From NCBI GenBank assembly GCA_017480345.1, contig JAFVAU010000002.1, positions 60,338-124,337 on the forward strand: DNA of 64,000 nucleotides, in the 5' to 3' direction. Of this stretch, positions 26,318 through 34,102 are shown one piece after another; the first letter of the stretch is position 1; each line of letters starts with the position of its first letter. Position numbers and translations under genes: made by a program. The DNA comes from Bacteroidales bacterium (lineage in GTDB: Bacteria; Bacteroidota; Bacteroidia; Bacteroidales; UBA932). A model generated the notes under the pieces. That model was not told the DNA's origin. It searched no databases and worked only from the letters and a program-made list of their open reading frames with translations.

Positions 26318-27040
26318 CTAATCTTCGTCTTTGATGGCGCGCAGTTCTTCCCGGGCCGCTTCAAAATCGTCCAGGTACTCCTGGCAGGTCTGCAGGCGGG
26401 CGAAGCAGGCCGATGCCAGGAAGCGGGAGGCATCCACGTCGCTCTGCCAGTGGTAGCCGGCAATCACGCGGCTCTGCCCCCATTCGTAGCCCATCCTGAG
26501 CAGGGTGTCCTGCCGCTCGGGGTTGAGGGCCGCCAGCACCAGCGCCATGCCCCAGCCGCGGATGGAGTGCCCGGAGGGGTAGGAACCGGTCTTCTTCTCA
26601 TGCTCTTCGTATTCAGGTATCAGCGTGGATTCACCATAATACACGAAAGGACGCATGCGCATGTGCACTTTCTTGGGAAGCGTGGCACCCAGGCGGATGG
26701 TCCGGACGCTCCGCCTGAGGAGGTGCATGGTCTTGGGCGTTTTTTGGGCCGATATTTCCATTCCGAAGGCCCCGCTGTACATGCGGGCCATGGTGTCAAT
26801 GTCGGGCGTTCCTTCCAGGATGGCCCGGCGGGAGCGCTCCGGGGTACGGAGATGCTTCTTGGCATAGAAGTACATGGCCGTGTCCTGGATATAAGTGGGG
26901 GTGCCGGGCATGGGCGGTGGCGGCAGGAACTGCACGGCGTTGGGCATCTCCTCCATCTTCAGATAGGGCTGGACCTTCTGGGCGCAGGCGCCAAAGGATA
27001 GCAGGAAGAGGAAAAGCAGCAGGGTCAGGGTTCTTTTCAT
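26318..27040 (-). CDS. PAP2-superfamily class A-type acid phosphatase (exported)
   Basis: 240 aa with an N-terminal export signal (LLLFLFLLSFGACAQ) that could be a lipobox (FGAC) or an ordinary signal peptide. The three PAP2 motifs are intact: K-x6-RP in KKVHMRMRPF (~123), PSGH in GSYPSGHS (~152) and SR-x5-H-x3-D in SRVIAGYHWQSDVDA (~190). This matches bacterial class A non-specific acid phosphatases (PhoN type), which act in the periplasm. It is upstream of and divergent from rpsA and has its own short AT-rich promoter region. Confidence 0.92.
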   Translation of the reverse strand: MKRTLTLLLFLFLLSFGACAQKVQPYLKMEEMPNAVQFLPPPPMPGTPTYIQDTAMYFYAKKHLRTPERSRRAILEGTPDIDTMARMYSGAFGMEISAQKTPKTMHLLRRSVRTIRLGATLPKKVHMRMRPFVYYGESTLIPEYEEHEKKTGSYPSGHSIRGWGMALVLAALNPERQDTLLRMGYEWGQSRVIAGYHWQSDVDASRFLASACFARLQTCQEYLDDFEAAREELRAIKDED

Positions 27041-27075
27041 AGTCCTTTTGGTATTTCGTGCGAAGATACTAATTT

Positions 27076-27107
27076 TTTGGAGATTACAAGAATTATTTCT
27101 ATATTTG
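27076..27107 (+). promoter_or_regulatory. rpsA promoter
   Basis: TTTG (27076-27079), 20 bases, TATATTTG (27100-27107): a full Bacteroidota consensus. The predicted leader is close to 60 bases before the rpsA ATG, long enough for autoregulation by S1, which is known in other bacteria. Confidence 0.7.
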
Positions 27108-27169
27108 CCCGCTTTTTGGAAAAGCTCAAGAAATAATGTTTAACTACTAATTTTTTCAACCTAATTTTT

Positions 27170-28945
27170 ATGTCTGAAGAAATCAAGAAACTGAATGCCT
27201 CCGTGGCTCCCGAGGAGTTTGACTGGGATGCATTCGAAAACGAGGGAGTAGATTCCTCTTCCAAGGAAGAAACCCTCGCCAAGTATGAGCAAACCCTTTC
27301 CAAGGTCACCGAGAACGAGGTGGTGGAAGGTGTTGTTACCGCCATTAACAAGCGTGAGGTCGTGGTGAACATCGGCGCCAAGAGCGAAGGTGTCATCTCC
27401 GCCCCCGAGTTCCGTTACAATCCGGACCTCAAAGTGGGTGACAAGGTGGAAGTGCTGGTAGAGAACGCAGAAGACCGCAAGGGTCAGCTGGTGATCTCCC
27501 ACAAGAAAGCCCGTCAGCTCAAATCTTGGGATATGGTCAACGCCGCTTATGAGAGCGGTGAAGTGGTGAAGGGCTATGTGAAGACCCGCACCAAGGGCGG
27601 TATGATCGTGGACGTGTTCGGTATCGAGGCTTTCCTCCCCGGCTCCCAGATCGACATCCGTCCCATCAAGGACTACGATGTGTTCGTAGACACCACCATG
27701 GACTTCAAGATCGTGAAGATCAACCAGGAGTTCCGCAACGTGGTGGTTTCCCACAAGGCCCTTCTGGAGGCCGAGCAGGAGCTCAAGCGTGTCGAGCTCA
27801 TCTCCAAGCTGGAGAAGGGCCAGGTGCTGGAAGGCGAAGTTAAGAACATCACCAACTACGGTGTCTTTGTGGACCTGGGCGGCGTAGACGGTCTCATCCA
27901 CATCACGGACCTCAGCTGGGGCCGCATCTCCCATCCGGAAGAGGTGGTTGCCCTGAACCAGAAGATCAACGTGGTTGTCCTGGACTTCAACGAGCAGCAG
28001 AAGCGCATCGCCCTGGGTCTCAAGCAGCTCACCCCGCACCCGTGGGAGGCTCTTTCCGCAGACCTCAAGGTGGGTGACACCGTAAAGGGTAAAGTGGTGG
28101 CCGTGGCAGATTACGGCGCCTTTGTAGAGGTCGAGCCCGGCGTGGAAGGCCTGGTACACGTGAGCGAAATGAGCTGGAGCCCCCGTCTGCACAGCGCTCA
28201 GGAATTCCTGAAGATGGGAGACGAGGTAGAGGCTGTCATCCTCACCCTGGACCGCGAGGCCAGAAAGATGTCCCTGGGCATCAAGCAGCTCACCGCCAAC
28301 CCTTGGGAGAGCATCCGCGAGAAATATCCCGTGGGCTCCCAGCACAAGGCTACCGTCCGCAACATCACCAACTTCGGTGTGTTCGCAGAACTGGAAGACG
28401 GCGTTGAGGGTCTCATCCACATCTCCGACCTCTCCTGGAACAAGATCAAGCATCCCGCCGAGATGGTTCAGAGCGGTGACGTGATTGACGTCGTGATCCT
28501 GGACTTCGACGAGAACAGCCACAAGCTGTCCCTGGGCCACAAGCAGCTTACTCCCAACCCTTGGGACGAGCTGGAGGCCAAGTACCCTGTGGGTACCGTG
28601 GTGGACGCTACCGTTGCCGCTATCGGTGACAAGAACACCACCCTCACCCTGGCCGACGGCACGGAGGTGAGCGCCTTCAACCGCGAACTGGTGAAGGAAG
28701 ACGGCAAGAACGCCCTGGTGGGCGAAACCCTGCCCGTGAAGGTGGTGGATCTGCGCCGCAGCACCCGCACCATCCGTGTTTCCCATGTCCGCACCTATTC
28801 CGAGGCCAAGGTAGCCCGCGAGACCGCCGAGGCCGAGACCGCCAAGAAGGCCATCAAGAAGGTGCAGAGCAATGTGGAGAAGACCACCCTCGGTGACATC
28901 TCCGCCCTGGCTGCCCTGAAGGACAAGATGGAAAAGGGTGAGTAA
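27170..28945 (+). CDS. rpsA: 30S ribosomal protein S1
   Basis: 591 aa with six S1 RNA-binding repeats. Recognisable ones are at ~47-110 (VVEGVVTAINKREVVVNIG), ~130-190, ~220-290 (GVFVDLGGVDGLIHITDLSW), ~305-375, ~390-460 (ITNFGVFAELEDGVEGLIHI) and ~475-545. S1 helps the ribosome bind mRNA leaders. Codon use is enriched in T-ending GGT/GCT/GTT codons compared with neighbours, as expected for high expression. The next gene (rnz) starts with GTG eight bases before this stop. Confidence 0.96.
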   Translation: MSEEIKKLNASVAPEEFDWDAFENEGVDSSSKEETLAKYEQTLSKVTENEVVEGVVTAINKREVVVNIGAKSEGVISAPEFRYNPDLKVGDKVEVLVENAEDRKGQLVISHKKARQLKSWDMVNAAYESGEVVKGYVKTRTKGGMIVDVFGIEAFLPGSQIDIRPIKDYDVFVDTTMDFKIVKINQEFRNVVVSHKALLEAEQELKRVELISKLEKGQVLEGEVKNITNYGVFVDLGGVDGLIHITDLSWGRISHPEEVVALNQKINVVVLDFNEQQKRIALGLKQLTPHPWEALSADLKVGDTVKGKVVAVADYGAFVEVEPGVEGLVHVSEMSWSPRLHSAQEFLKMGDEVEAVILTLDREARKMSLGIKQLTANPWESIREKYPVGSQHKATVRNITNFGVFAELEDGVEGLIHISDLSWNKIKHPAEMVQSGDVIDVVILDFDENSHKLSLGHKQLTPNPWDELEAKYPVGTVVDATVAAIGDKNTTLTLADGTEVSAFNRELVKEDGKNALVGETLPVKVVDLRRSTRTIRVSHVRTYSEAKVARETAEAETAKKAIKKVQSNVEKTTLGDISALAALKDKMEKGE

Positions 28946-29864
28946 TCCCTCCAATACTTTCAAGGTCACCTTACTGGGCACGGCATCGGCCATGCCCGTA
29001 AGGGGCCGGAATCAAAGCGCTCAGGCACTTGAGGTGCGTGGGCGCTTGTTTCTTATAGACTGCGGCGAAGGCGTCCAGTACCGCCTGGTGGAGGAGCGCA
29101 TCCCCATGATGAAGCTGGATTCCCTCTTCATCTCCCACATCCACGGAGACCATGTGTTCGGCTTCTTCGGCCTGCTGAGCACCCTGGGCATGAAGGGACG
29201 CCAGACCCCGCTCAACATCTTCGCCCCTCCGGCCTTCGGCCCCATGCTCAAGTTCTTCCTGAGCTACTATGGAGACGGAATCGCCTACGAAATCCGTTTC
29301 ACGCCGCTCAAGATGAAAGAACCGGAAACTGTCCTGGAAACCAAGTCTATATGTGTGAAGGCCTTCCCGCTGAATCACGGCATCGAGACCTTCGGCTTCC
29401 TCTTCCAGGAAAAGGAGCCCCCCTTCAACGTGCACAAGGATGCCATCGAGAAATTCGGCCTCAGCCTTACGGAGATTGGCACGCTCAAAAGGGGAGAGGA
29501 TGTTTTAAGGGCCGATGGAAGCGTGATTTCCGCCTCCGAGGCCACCTACAAGCCCTTCGTGCCCCGCAGCTACGCCTATTGCTCGGATACGGCCCCCTTC
29601 CCCGAGGAAGCCGCCTGGCTCAAGGGCACCACCGTCATTTATCATGAGGCTACCTACCTCCAGGAATTGGAGGACCAGGGCGCCCTGAGGCACCATTCCA
29701 CCACCCTTCAGGCCGCCCGTGTGGCCTTGGAGGCCGGTGCGCAGAAGCTTCTTATCGGCCATTATTCTTCCCGCCATGCGGAGATAGCCCGGTACGAGGC
29801 CGAATGTCGCACCCTTTTCCCCGAAACATACGCCACTTCCGACGGGGAATCCTACGATATTTAA
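28938..29864 (+). CDS. rnz: Ribonuclease Z
   Basis: 308 aa MBL-fold tRNA 3' endonuclease. The metal site is SHIHGDHVFG (~66-75), further ligands are in FPLNHGIETFGF (~147) and YCSDTAPF (~215), and the C-terminal HHSTTLQAARVA plus LLIGHYSSRH (~275) are characteristic of RNase Z. Translation starts at GTG inside the rpsA 3' end, giving an 8-base overlap. Because tRNA-Thr here lacks an encoded CCA, this enzyme would be needed for its maturation. Confidence 0.94.
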   Translation: MSNPSNTFKVTLLGTASAMPVRGRNQSAQALEVRGRLFLIDCGEGVQYRLVEERIPMMKLDSLFISHIHGDHVFGFFGLLSTLGMKGRQTPLNIFAPPAFGPMLKFFLSYYGDGIAYEIRFTPLKMKEPETVLETKSICVKAFPLNHGIETFGFLFQEKEPPFNVHKDAIEKFGLSLTEIGTLKRGEDVLRADGSVISASEATYKPFVPRSYAYCSDTAPFPEEAAWLKGTTVIYHEATYLQELEDQGALRHHSTTLQAARVALEAGAQKLLIGHYSSRHAEIARYEAECRTLFPETYATSDGESYDI

Positions 29865-29874
29865 AAGTTTTTCG

Positions 29875-29882
29875 TAACTTAG
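29875..29882 (+). promoter_or_regulatory. Variant -7 box of the glucosaminidase gene, leaderless spacing
   Basis: TAACTTAG ends four bases before the ATG at 29887. It differs from TAnnTTTG at one position. No TTTG is present at -33. Confidence 0.35.
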
Positions 29883-29886
29883 CGCT

Positions 29887-30828
29887 ATGAAGCGAACCCT
29901 CATAGCCTTTGCTCTTGCCCTCCTGTGCCTTTGCGGCGCCGGGGCAGGGGACTCCACGCCCCAGCAGCGATATGTGGAAAAATATGCCGACATGGCCGTA
30001 CGGGAGATGATCCGCAGCGGCGTTCCGGCCAGCATCACCCTGGCCCAGGGCATGCTGGAGTCCGGCAACGGAGAATCCAAGCTGGCTGTGAAGGGCAGGA
30101 ACCACTTTGGCATCAAATGCCACAAGGGTTGGACGGGGAAGACCATGAAAGTGGACGACGACGCTCCCGGCGAGTGCTTCCGCGTGTATGCGTCCGTGGA
30201 GGAGAGTTACCGGGACCATTCGGATTTCCTCCGCTACCGGGACCGCTACAAATTCCTCTTCGACCTGGAGCGCACGGATTACAAGGGCTGGGCCTACGGC
30301 CTCAAGAAGGCCGGCTATGCCACGGACCCGTCCTATCCGGCCAAACTCATCCGCTACATTGAGGAGAACAATCTCTCCCGCTTTGACGTGCTGAAGGAAG
30401 TGGAGGTGGAGGAAGTGCCCCTGCCGCCGCACCGCATTGAGGCCCCCGTCCTGGCCATGGCCGATGAGGAGTTCCATTTCCCGCTCACCCGGGAGCTGTA
30501 CTCCATCAACGGCGTGCCCTTCGTGTATTCCCTTGAAGGTGAGACGTATAAGTCCATCGCCAAATATTACCACCTCTTCCATAAGGAGATACTCTATTTC
30601 AACGACTTGAAGAAGGACGCGCCCCTGGCTCCCGGCACGGTGGTGTATCTTACCTACAAGAAGAACCATTCCCCCAAGGGCCTGGACAAGTATATCGTAG
30701 AGGAAGACGGGGAAGACTTCCATTCCATCTGCCAGCGCTTTGCCCTCAAGGAAAAGGCTGTATTGAAAATGAACGGACTCTCCAAAACCCCCTATCTCCG
30801 GGAAGGAGACGAGCTTAAACTCCGCTGA
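29887..30828 (+). CDS. Secreted GH73-type N-acetylglucosaminidase with LysM-like C terminus
   Basis: 313 aa with a signal peptide (LIAFALALLCLCGAGAG). A glucosaminidase domain covers ~25-165: ITLAQGMLESGNGES carries the likely catalytic glutamate, followed by NHFGIKCHKGWTG and YRDHSDFL. The second half has two LysM-like stretches (~220-265, YSLEGETYKSIAKYYHL; ~270-313, EDGEDFHSICQRFAL) that could bind peptidoglycan. Role: cleavage of glycan strands in cell-wall turnover. mltG follows two bases after the stop, grouping two murein enzymes. Confidence 0.9.
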   Translation: MKRTLIAFALALLCLCGAGAGDSTPQQRYVEKYADMAVREMIRSGVPASITLAQGMLESGNGESKLAVKGRNHFGIKCHKGWTGKTMKVDDDAPGECFRVYASVEESYRDHSDFLRYRDRYKFLFDLERTDYKGWAYGLKKAGYATDPSYPAKLIRYIEENNLSRFDVLKEVEVEEVPLPPHRIEAPVLAMADEEFHFPLTRELYSINGVPFVYSLEGETYKSIAKYYHLFHKEILYFNDLKKDAPLAPGTVVYLTYKKNHSPKGLDKYIVEEDGEDFHSICQRFALKEKAVLKMNGLSKTPYLREGDELKLR

Positions 30829-30830
30829 GT

Positions 30831-31844
30831 ATGAAAAAGACAGTCCTTTGGATTATCCTGGCCCTGGTGGCCGTGGCCCTGGGTGTGGGCGGCTATCTGG
30901 CGTACCAGTACTGGTATGACCGCAAGGCCCCCAATTTCTCCGGGGAGATGGACGTGTACATATATCCCTGGATGGATCCGGAGGCCGTCTGTGACAGCAT
31001 CCTGGCCAGCGGACAGGTGCGGAAGCCCGCCAGCCTCAAGCGCGTTTTTAAGGAGGTGGAAAGCCTTCAGGTGGGCCATTACCGCATCGATTCCACCTGC
31101 ACCAGCATCTACGTGACCCGCATGCTCCATAAGGGATGGCAGACGCCGGTGAACCTCACCCTCTCCGGAGCCATCCGCACCCCCGGTGCCCTGTCCCGCA
31201 AGATTGGCGCCCAGATGCTGGCCGATTCCGCCTCGGTGGCCGCATTCGCCGCCAGTGCGGATTCCATCGGCCTGGAGCCCGCCCTCCTTTTCACCCGGAT
31301 TGTCCCGGATACCTACCAGATGCTCTGGACTACGCCCGTGAAGGACATCTTCGCCCGCCTTTTCAAGGAAAGGGATGCCTGGTGGACGGCCGAAAGGGTG
31401 GCCGCTGCCGCCGCCCAGGGCCTTACGCTCGAACAGGCTTCCACCCTGGCCTCCATCGTGGACGGAGAAACCCGCTACGTGCCGGAGCAGCCCACCATCG
31501 CCGGGGTGTACCTGAACCGGCTCCGTACCGGCATGAAGCTTCAGGCAGACCCCACCATCGCCTTTCTCTTTGACTACGAACCCCGCCGCATCCTCAGGAG
31601 CCACCTCATGGTGGACTCTCCCTACAATACCTACAAGTATTACGGTCTGCCTCCGGGACCCATTTCCTGCCCGCCCAAGAGCTGCCTGGAGGCGGTTCTC
31701 CATCCGCAGAAGCACAACTACATCTTCTTCTGCGCAGACCCTTCCTTCAACGGTTCCCACCGTTTTGCCGCCAATTATTCCGAGCATCTCCAGAATGCCC
31801 GGGCTTTCCAAAGGGCTTTAACCGAGCGTCAGCGTGGAAAATAG
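30831..31844 (+). CDS. mltG: Endolytic murein transglycosylase MltG
   Basis: 337 aa with one N-terminal membrane helix (VLWIILALVAVALGVGGYL, ~5-24) and a YceG/MltG domain. The catalytic region reads ASIVDGETRYVPEQPTIAGVYLNRL (~205-229); the glutamate of GET is kept while the preceding position is Asp rather than the Glu seen in many homologues. The end motif YNTYKYYGLPPGPIS (~265) is typical. It cleaves nascent glycan strands at the inner membrane. It overlaps the relA start by 11 bases. Confidence 0.94.
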   Translation: MKKTVLWIILALVAVALGVGGYLAYQYWYDRKAPNFSGEMDVYIYPWMDPEAVCDSILASGQVRKPASLKRVFKEVESLQVGHYRIDSTCTSIYVTRMLHKGWQTPVNLTLSGAIRTPGALSRKIGAQMLADSASVAAFAASADSIGLEPALLFTRIVPDTYQMLWTTPVKDIFARLFKERDAWWTAERVAAAAAQGLTLEQASTLASIVDGETRYVPEQPTIAGVYLNRLRTGMKLQADPTIAFLFDYEPRRILRSHLMVDSPYNTYKYYGLPPGPISCPPKSCLEAVLHPQKHNYIFFCADPSFNGSHRFAANYSEHLQNARAFQRALTERQRGK

Positions 31845-33936
31845 TGAACTTATAACCCGGGCCCGCGCGGCTGCGCTGGAGGCCTTGAAAGACCAGACCC
31901 GCTATGACGGGACGCCTTTCATCGGCCATCCGGATGCCGTAGCGCGTATTGTGGCCGACGAGATCGGCCTTCCGGAAGACTGCATCGCCGCCATCTACCT
32001 GCACGAAGCCAGCCGCATGGCCGCCTATGAGGTAAAGGAGGCGGAGTGGGGAAGTGCCGTCTGCACCCTGGTGGACGGGCTCAACAAGATTTCCACCATC
32101 AAGCCCAAGGACACCCGCCTGGAGGCGGAAAACTACAAGAAACTGATTATCCAGTATTCCACGGATCCGCGCGTGACGGTGCTCAAACTGGCCGACCGTC
32201 TGGAAGTGATGCGCAGCCTCAAGATGTTCCCCAAGGGCTCGCGGGACCAGAAAATCCTGGAAACGCTCATGCTCTATATCCCGCTGGCCCATCAGCTGGG
32301 ACTCTACAACATGAAGCGGGAGATGGAGGACATCTATCTGGGGTATGCTCAGCCGGAGGAATACAGGCTCATCACCAACAAACTCAAGGCGGGGGAGCGG
32401 GACCGCGAGAAGCTCATGGCGGAGTTCATCGAGCCGCTCAAGTCCAAGTTGGACGCCCAGGGCATCCGCTACAAGCTAAAGATGCGCACCAAGGCGGCCT
32501 ACTCCATCTGGCAGAAGATGGTGAAGCAGAAAGTGCCTTTCGAGGGCGTGTACGACGTCTTTGCCATCCGCTTCATCATAGACTGCGACCCGGAAGACCA
32601 CAAACTGGAAAAAGACCTCTGCTGGCAGGTGTACTCTTTTGTGACGGAGGAGTATGAGGCCGATACAAACCGCCTGCGGGACTGGGTCAGTAGTCCCAAG
32701 CCCAACGGCTATGAGAGCCTGCACATTACGGTCAAAAACCGCGACGGGGCCTATGTGGAGGTGCAGATCCGCACCAAGCGCATGGACGACGTGGCGGAGA
32801 ACGGCTTCGCCAGCCACTGGTCCTACAAGGGCATCAAGCGGGAAGAGACGCTGGATACTTGGCTGAAGAGCGTGCGCTACGCCCTGGAGCATCCGGGTTC
32901 GGACAATCCGGAAGACCTGCCCCAGCCTCCTTCCAAGGAAATTTTCGTCTTTACGCCCACCGGGGAGTTGCGCATTTTGTCGGCCGGGGCCACGGTGCTG
33001 GACTTCGCCTTTGGCATCCATACCAACATCGGCGCCCATTGCGTGGGCGGAAAGGTGAATGGGAAGGCGGTCTCCATCCGGGAAAAACTCTCCACCGGAG
33101 ACGTGGTGGAAATCCTTACCTCCAAAAACCAGCATCCCACGCAGGACTGGATTAACTGGGTGGTTACGTCCAAGGCTCGTTCCAAGGTGAAGCAGGCCTT
33201 GCAGCTGCAGGAGCAGTCCCGTGCCGTGGACGGAAAGGAACTGCTGGAGCGCCGGCTTAAGAACTGGAAGCTGGAATTCCCCGACGACATGTGCTCGGAG
33301 TTCCGCAAGAAATACAATTATCCTTCCCTTACGGGCTTCTATGCCGCCATCGGAAGCGGCACGTTAGACGTGAACGTGGTGAAGGACTTCATCCTGGGAG
33401 AAGCGGCGCGCCACGCGGCTTCCGTAGAGGCGGCGGAGGCGGTGCAGGCTCAGGCCAAGGCAGCCCGGCATTACGAAGGGAAGGACGACATCCTGGTTCT
33501 CAACGCCAAGAATGTGAAAGGCTTGGATTACAAGATGTCCAAGTGCTGCAACCCGGTCTTCGGAGACGACGTCTTCGGCTTTGTCACCCGCACGGACGGC
33601 ATCAAGATCCACCGCATCACCTGCCCCAACGCCGCCCGCCTGCTGGAAATGTATCCCTACCGCATCCAGAAGGTGAAATGGGCCGATTCCCCCTCCACCA
33701 GCAGCTTCCAGGTGGCCATCAAAGTCCTGGCCGATGAAGAGAGCGCCAGCGGCCGCATCCTGGAAGTGATCGGCCAGTTCAAGGCCTCCATCCGCTCCTT
33801 CACGGTGAACGAAGACCGCCGCAGCGGCACCTGGGAAATGCTGATGAAACTCTCCGTCCCCTCCAACCTGGAGCTGGACAAAGTCCTGTCCCAGCTCCGC
33901 GTACTCAAGCACGTGGTGAAGGTGGTGCGGCAGTAG
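31834..33936 (+). CDS. relA: RelA/SpoT-family (p)ppGpp synthetase with degenerate hydrolase site
   Basis: 700 aa, GTG start. Domains in order: HD (~20-170), synthetase (~225-345, FAIRFIID, WVSSPKPNGYESLH, VEVQIRT), TGS (~370-435, IFVFTPTGELRIL), a helical/zinc-finger region with KCCNPVFGDDVFGF (~568) and a C-terminal ACT domain (~625-700). The HD site keeps the first His (FIGHPDAVAR) and the last Asp (KLADRLEVMR), but the HDxxED motif reads HEASRM, so ppGpp hydrolase activity is probably lost. The synthetase residues are intact. I infer a RelA-type, synthesis-only enzyme; a second bifunctional homologue should exist elsewhere in the genome. Confidence 0.92.
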   Translation: MENSELITRARAAALEALKDQTRYDGTPFIGHPDAVARIVADEIGLPEDCIAAIYLHEASRMAAYEVKEAEWGSAVCTLVDGLNKISTIKPKDTRLEAENYKKLIIQYSTDPRVTVLKLADRLEVMRSLKMFPKGSRDQKILETLMLYIPLAHQLGLYNMKREMEDIYLGYAQPEEYRLITNKLKAGERDREKLMAEFIEPLKSKLDAQGIRYKLKMRTKAAYSIWQKMVKQKVPFEGVYDVFAIRFIIDCDPEDHKLEKDLCWQVYSFVTEEYEADTNRLRDWVSSPKPNGYESLHITVKNRDGAYVEVQIRTKRMDDVAENGFASHWSYKGIKREETLDTWLKSVRYALEHPGSDNPEDLPQPPSKEIFVFTPTGELRILSAGATVLDFAFGIHTNIGAHCVGGKVNGKAVSIREKLSTGDVVEILTSKNQHPTQDWINWVVTSKARSKVKQALQLQEQSRAVDGKELLERRLKNWKLEFPDDMCSEFRKKYNYPSLTGFYAAIGSGTLDVNVVKDFILGEAARHAASVEAAEAVQAQAKAARHYEGKDDILVLNAKNVKGLDYKMSKCCNPVFGDDVFGFVTRTDGIKIHRITCPNAARLLEMYPYRIQKVKWADSPSTSSFQVAIKVLADEESASGRILEVIGQFKASIRSFTVNEDRRSGTWEMLMKLSVPSNLELDKVLSQLRVLKHVVKVVRQ

Positions 33937-33950
33937 ATGCCCGGTCGGTG

Positions 33951-34094
33951 CGTCGCAGGTGTAGTGGCTTTGTGTCGCGGGTGGAGAGGTTTTCCGTTGC
34001 AGGTCCTCATTTTTTCGCCGGCCTGCGACGTTTTTAGTCGCTCATGGCCGATTTCCGTCGCCGGTCGGCCGATTTTCCGGGACCTGCAACGGAA
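33951..34094. other. Nested inverted repeats between convergent relA and uvrB
   Basis: The 166-base convergent gap holds two interleaved inverted repeats: a perfect 15-bp pair (33992-34006, TTCCGTTGCAGGTCC; 34080-34094) and a 9-bp pair (33951-33959, CGTCGCAGG; 34022-34030). It also holds short tandem-like units (GTCGGCCGATTT twice). T-runs follow some arms, so a bidirectional terminator is the simplest reading. The sequence is unrelated to the three palindromic elements. Confidence 0.65.
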
Positions 34095-34102
34095 CTTTTT
34101 CA

